DNA of 50,952 nucleotides. It comes from JBFHDX01 sp041584475 (GTDB taxonomy: Bacteria > Pseudomonadota > Alphaproteobacteria > UBA8366 > JADFVY01). The DNA is taken from assembly GCA_041584475.1 (NCBI GenBank), contig JBFHDX010000015.1, positions 1-50,952 of the forward strand, given 5' to 3'. The notes below the pieces were generated by a model. The model made no database searches and was not told where the DNA came from. It saw only the letters and a list, made by a program, of their open reading frames with translations. Of the stretch, positions 50,522 through 50,952 are shown piece by piece. The position numbers and the translations under genes are program-made. Within the stretch, counting starts at the first letter, position 1; each line of letters starts with the position of its first letter.

Positions 50522-50952
50522 ATGAGCCAGCCCCCCGCCGACTCCATGCGTGTCATCGAGAGCCGCGAAGCGGGCGGCCCGGAGGTGCTGCACGAGGCGA
50601 CACGGGCTGTGCCGATACCAGGACCGGGCGAAGTGCTGGTACGGGTCGCGTTCGCCGGCGTGAACGGCCCCGACCTGATGCAGCGCAGGGGGCATTATCC
50701 CCCGCCGGCGGGGGCTTCGGACCTGCTCGGGCTCGAGATCGCCGGCGAGGTCGTTGGCGCCGGGGACGACGTCTCCGGCTGGCGGGCCGGAGACGCGGTC
50801 TGCGCGCTCACCAACGGCGGCGGGTATGCGGAATACTGCGCCGTCGATGCGCGGCACTGTCTGCCGATCCCAGGCGGACTTGACCTGCAGGCGGCCGCTT
50901 CGCTGCCCGAGACCTATTTCACGATCTGGAGCAATATCTTCATGACCGCCGG
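50522..50952 (+). CDS. NAD(P)H:quinone oxidoreductase-like MDR enzyme (3' end outside window)
   Basis: Open from ATG 50522 to the window edge, 143 residues visible. Typical medium-chain reductase opening: PGPGEVLVRVAFAGVNGPDL, then RRGHYPPPAGASDLLGLEIA, GEVVGAGDDVSGWRAGDAVC, and LPETYFTIWSNIFM at the edge, as in the quinone oxidoreductase/PIG3 group. Zinc ligands of alcohol dehydrogenases are absent. It follows the SucD-like gene by 97 bp and may belong to the same unit, perhaps reducing an aldehyde-derived or enone product; that is a guess. Confidence 0.82.
   Translation, partial: MSQPPADSMRVIESREAGGPEVLHEATRAVPIPGPGEVLVRVAFAGVNGPDLMQRRGHYPPPAGASDLLGLEIAGEVVGAGDDVSGWRAGDAVCALTNGGGYAEYCAVDARHCLPIPGGLDLQAAASLPETYFTIWSNIFMTA

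Overview
This is a chromosomal window from a high-GC Gram-negative bacterium, most likely an alphaproteobacterium of the Rhodospirillales/Hyphomicrobiales type. The evidence is gene content and style: HflC, an FYDLN-type zinc-ribbon protein, ugpBAEC, potABCD, tctCBA, a bkd-type operon, several FadR/FCD regulators, and strong third-position GC bias that opens long false antisense frames. Assignments come from reading translated sequence and remembered family motifs; no database search was run. I saw no rRNA, tRNA, CRISPR array, insertion sequence or phage gene.

Layout. 1-1937 (+): the end of hflC and a few small proteins, two of them with zinc-ribbon-like cysteines. 2196-7818 (-): ugpBAEC-type sugar/polyol-phosphate ABC transporter followed by a PuuB-like FAD oxidoreductase. 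7930-13961 (-): branched-chain 2-oxoacid operon (acyl-CoA ligase, E1alpha, E1beta, E2, amino-acid dehydrogenase). 14093-17408 (+): CBS protein and cNMP-binding patatin behind a probable FNR/FixK box, a small ORF and a Crp-type regulator. 17798-21818: small envelope proteins and a membrane-anchored SARP-like regulator with TolB-like and TPR regions, preceded by direct repeats. 22037-27426 (+): amidase and potABCD operon with a clear terminator. 27709-29145 (+): AGCS alanine/glycine symporter with a clear terminator. 29564-31503: an OhrR-like regulator with lost redox residues, Ohr, and an NAD(P)-binding protein. 31701-36642: a FadR-type regulator divergent from an NMT1/SsuA-type ABC transporter with two different permeases and an FAH-family hydrolase.

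36667-50424 is the most interesting region. On the minus strand tctCBA precedes an operon-like run: a HACL2/ILVBL-like ThDP lyase, a formyl-CoA transferase (Frc) homologue, a stand-alone homologue of the 10-formyl-THF hydrolase/formyltransferase domain of ALDH1L, formate-THF ligase, a tandem universal stress protein, and a GntR/FCD regulator. Divergent from tctC are a SucCD-like CoA ligase pair and a quinone oxidoreductase. Three TGGTAT-type operator candidates lie in the control regions of the three transcription units. I infer a regulon that imports a carboxylate (a 2-hydroxyacid or oxalate-like compound), makes its CoA thioester, cleaves it to formyl-CoA, and passes the formyl unit to tetrahydrofolate, possibly directly from formyl-CoA.
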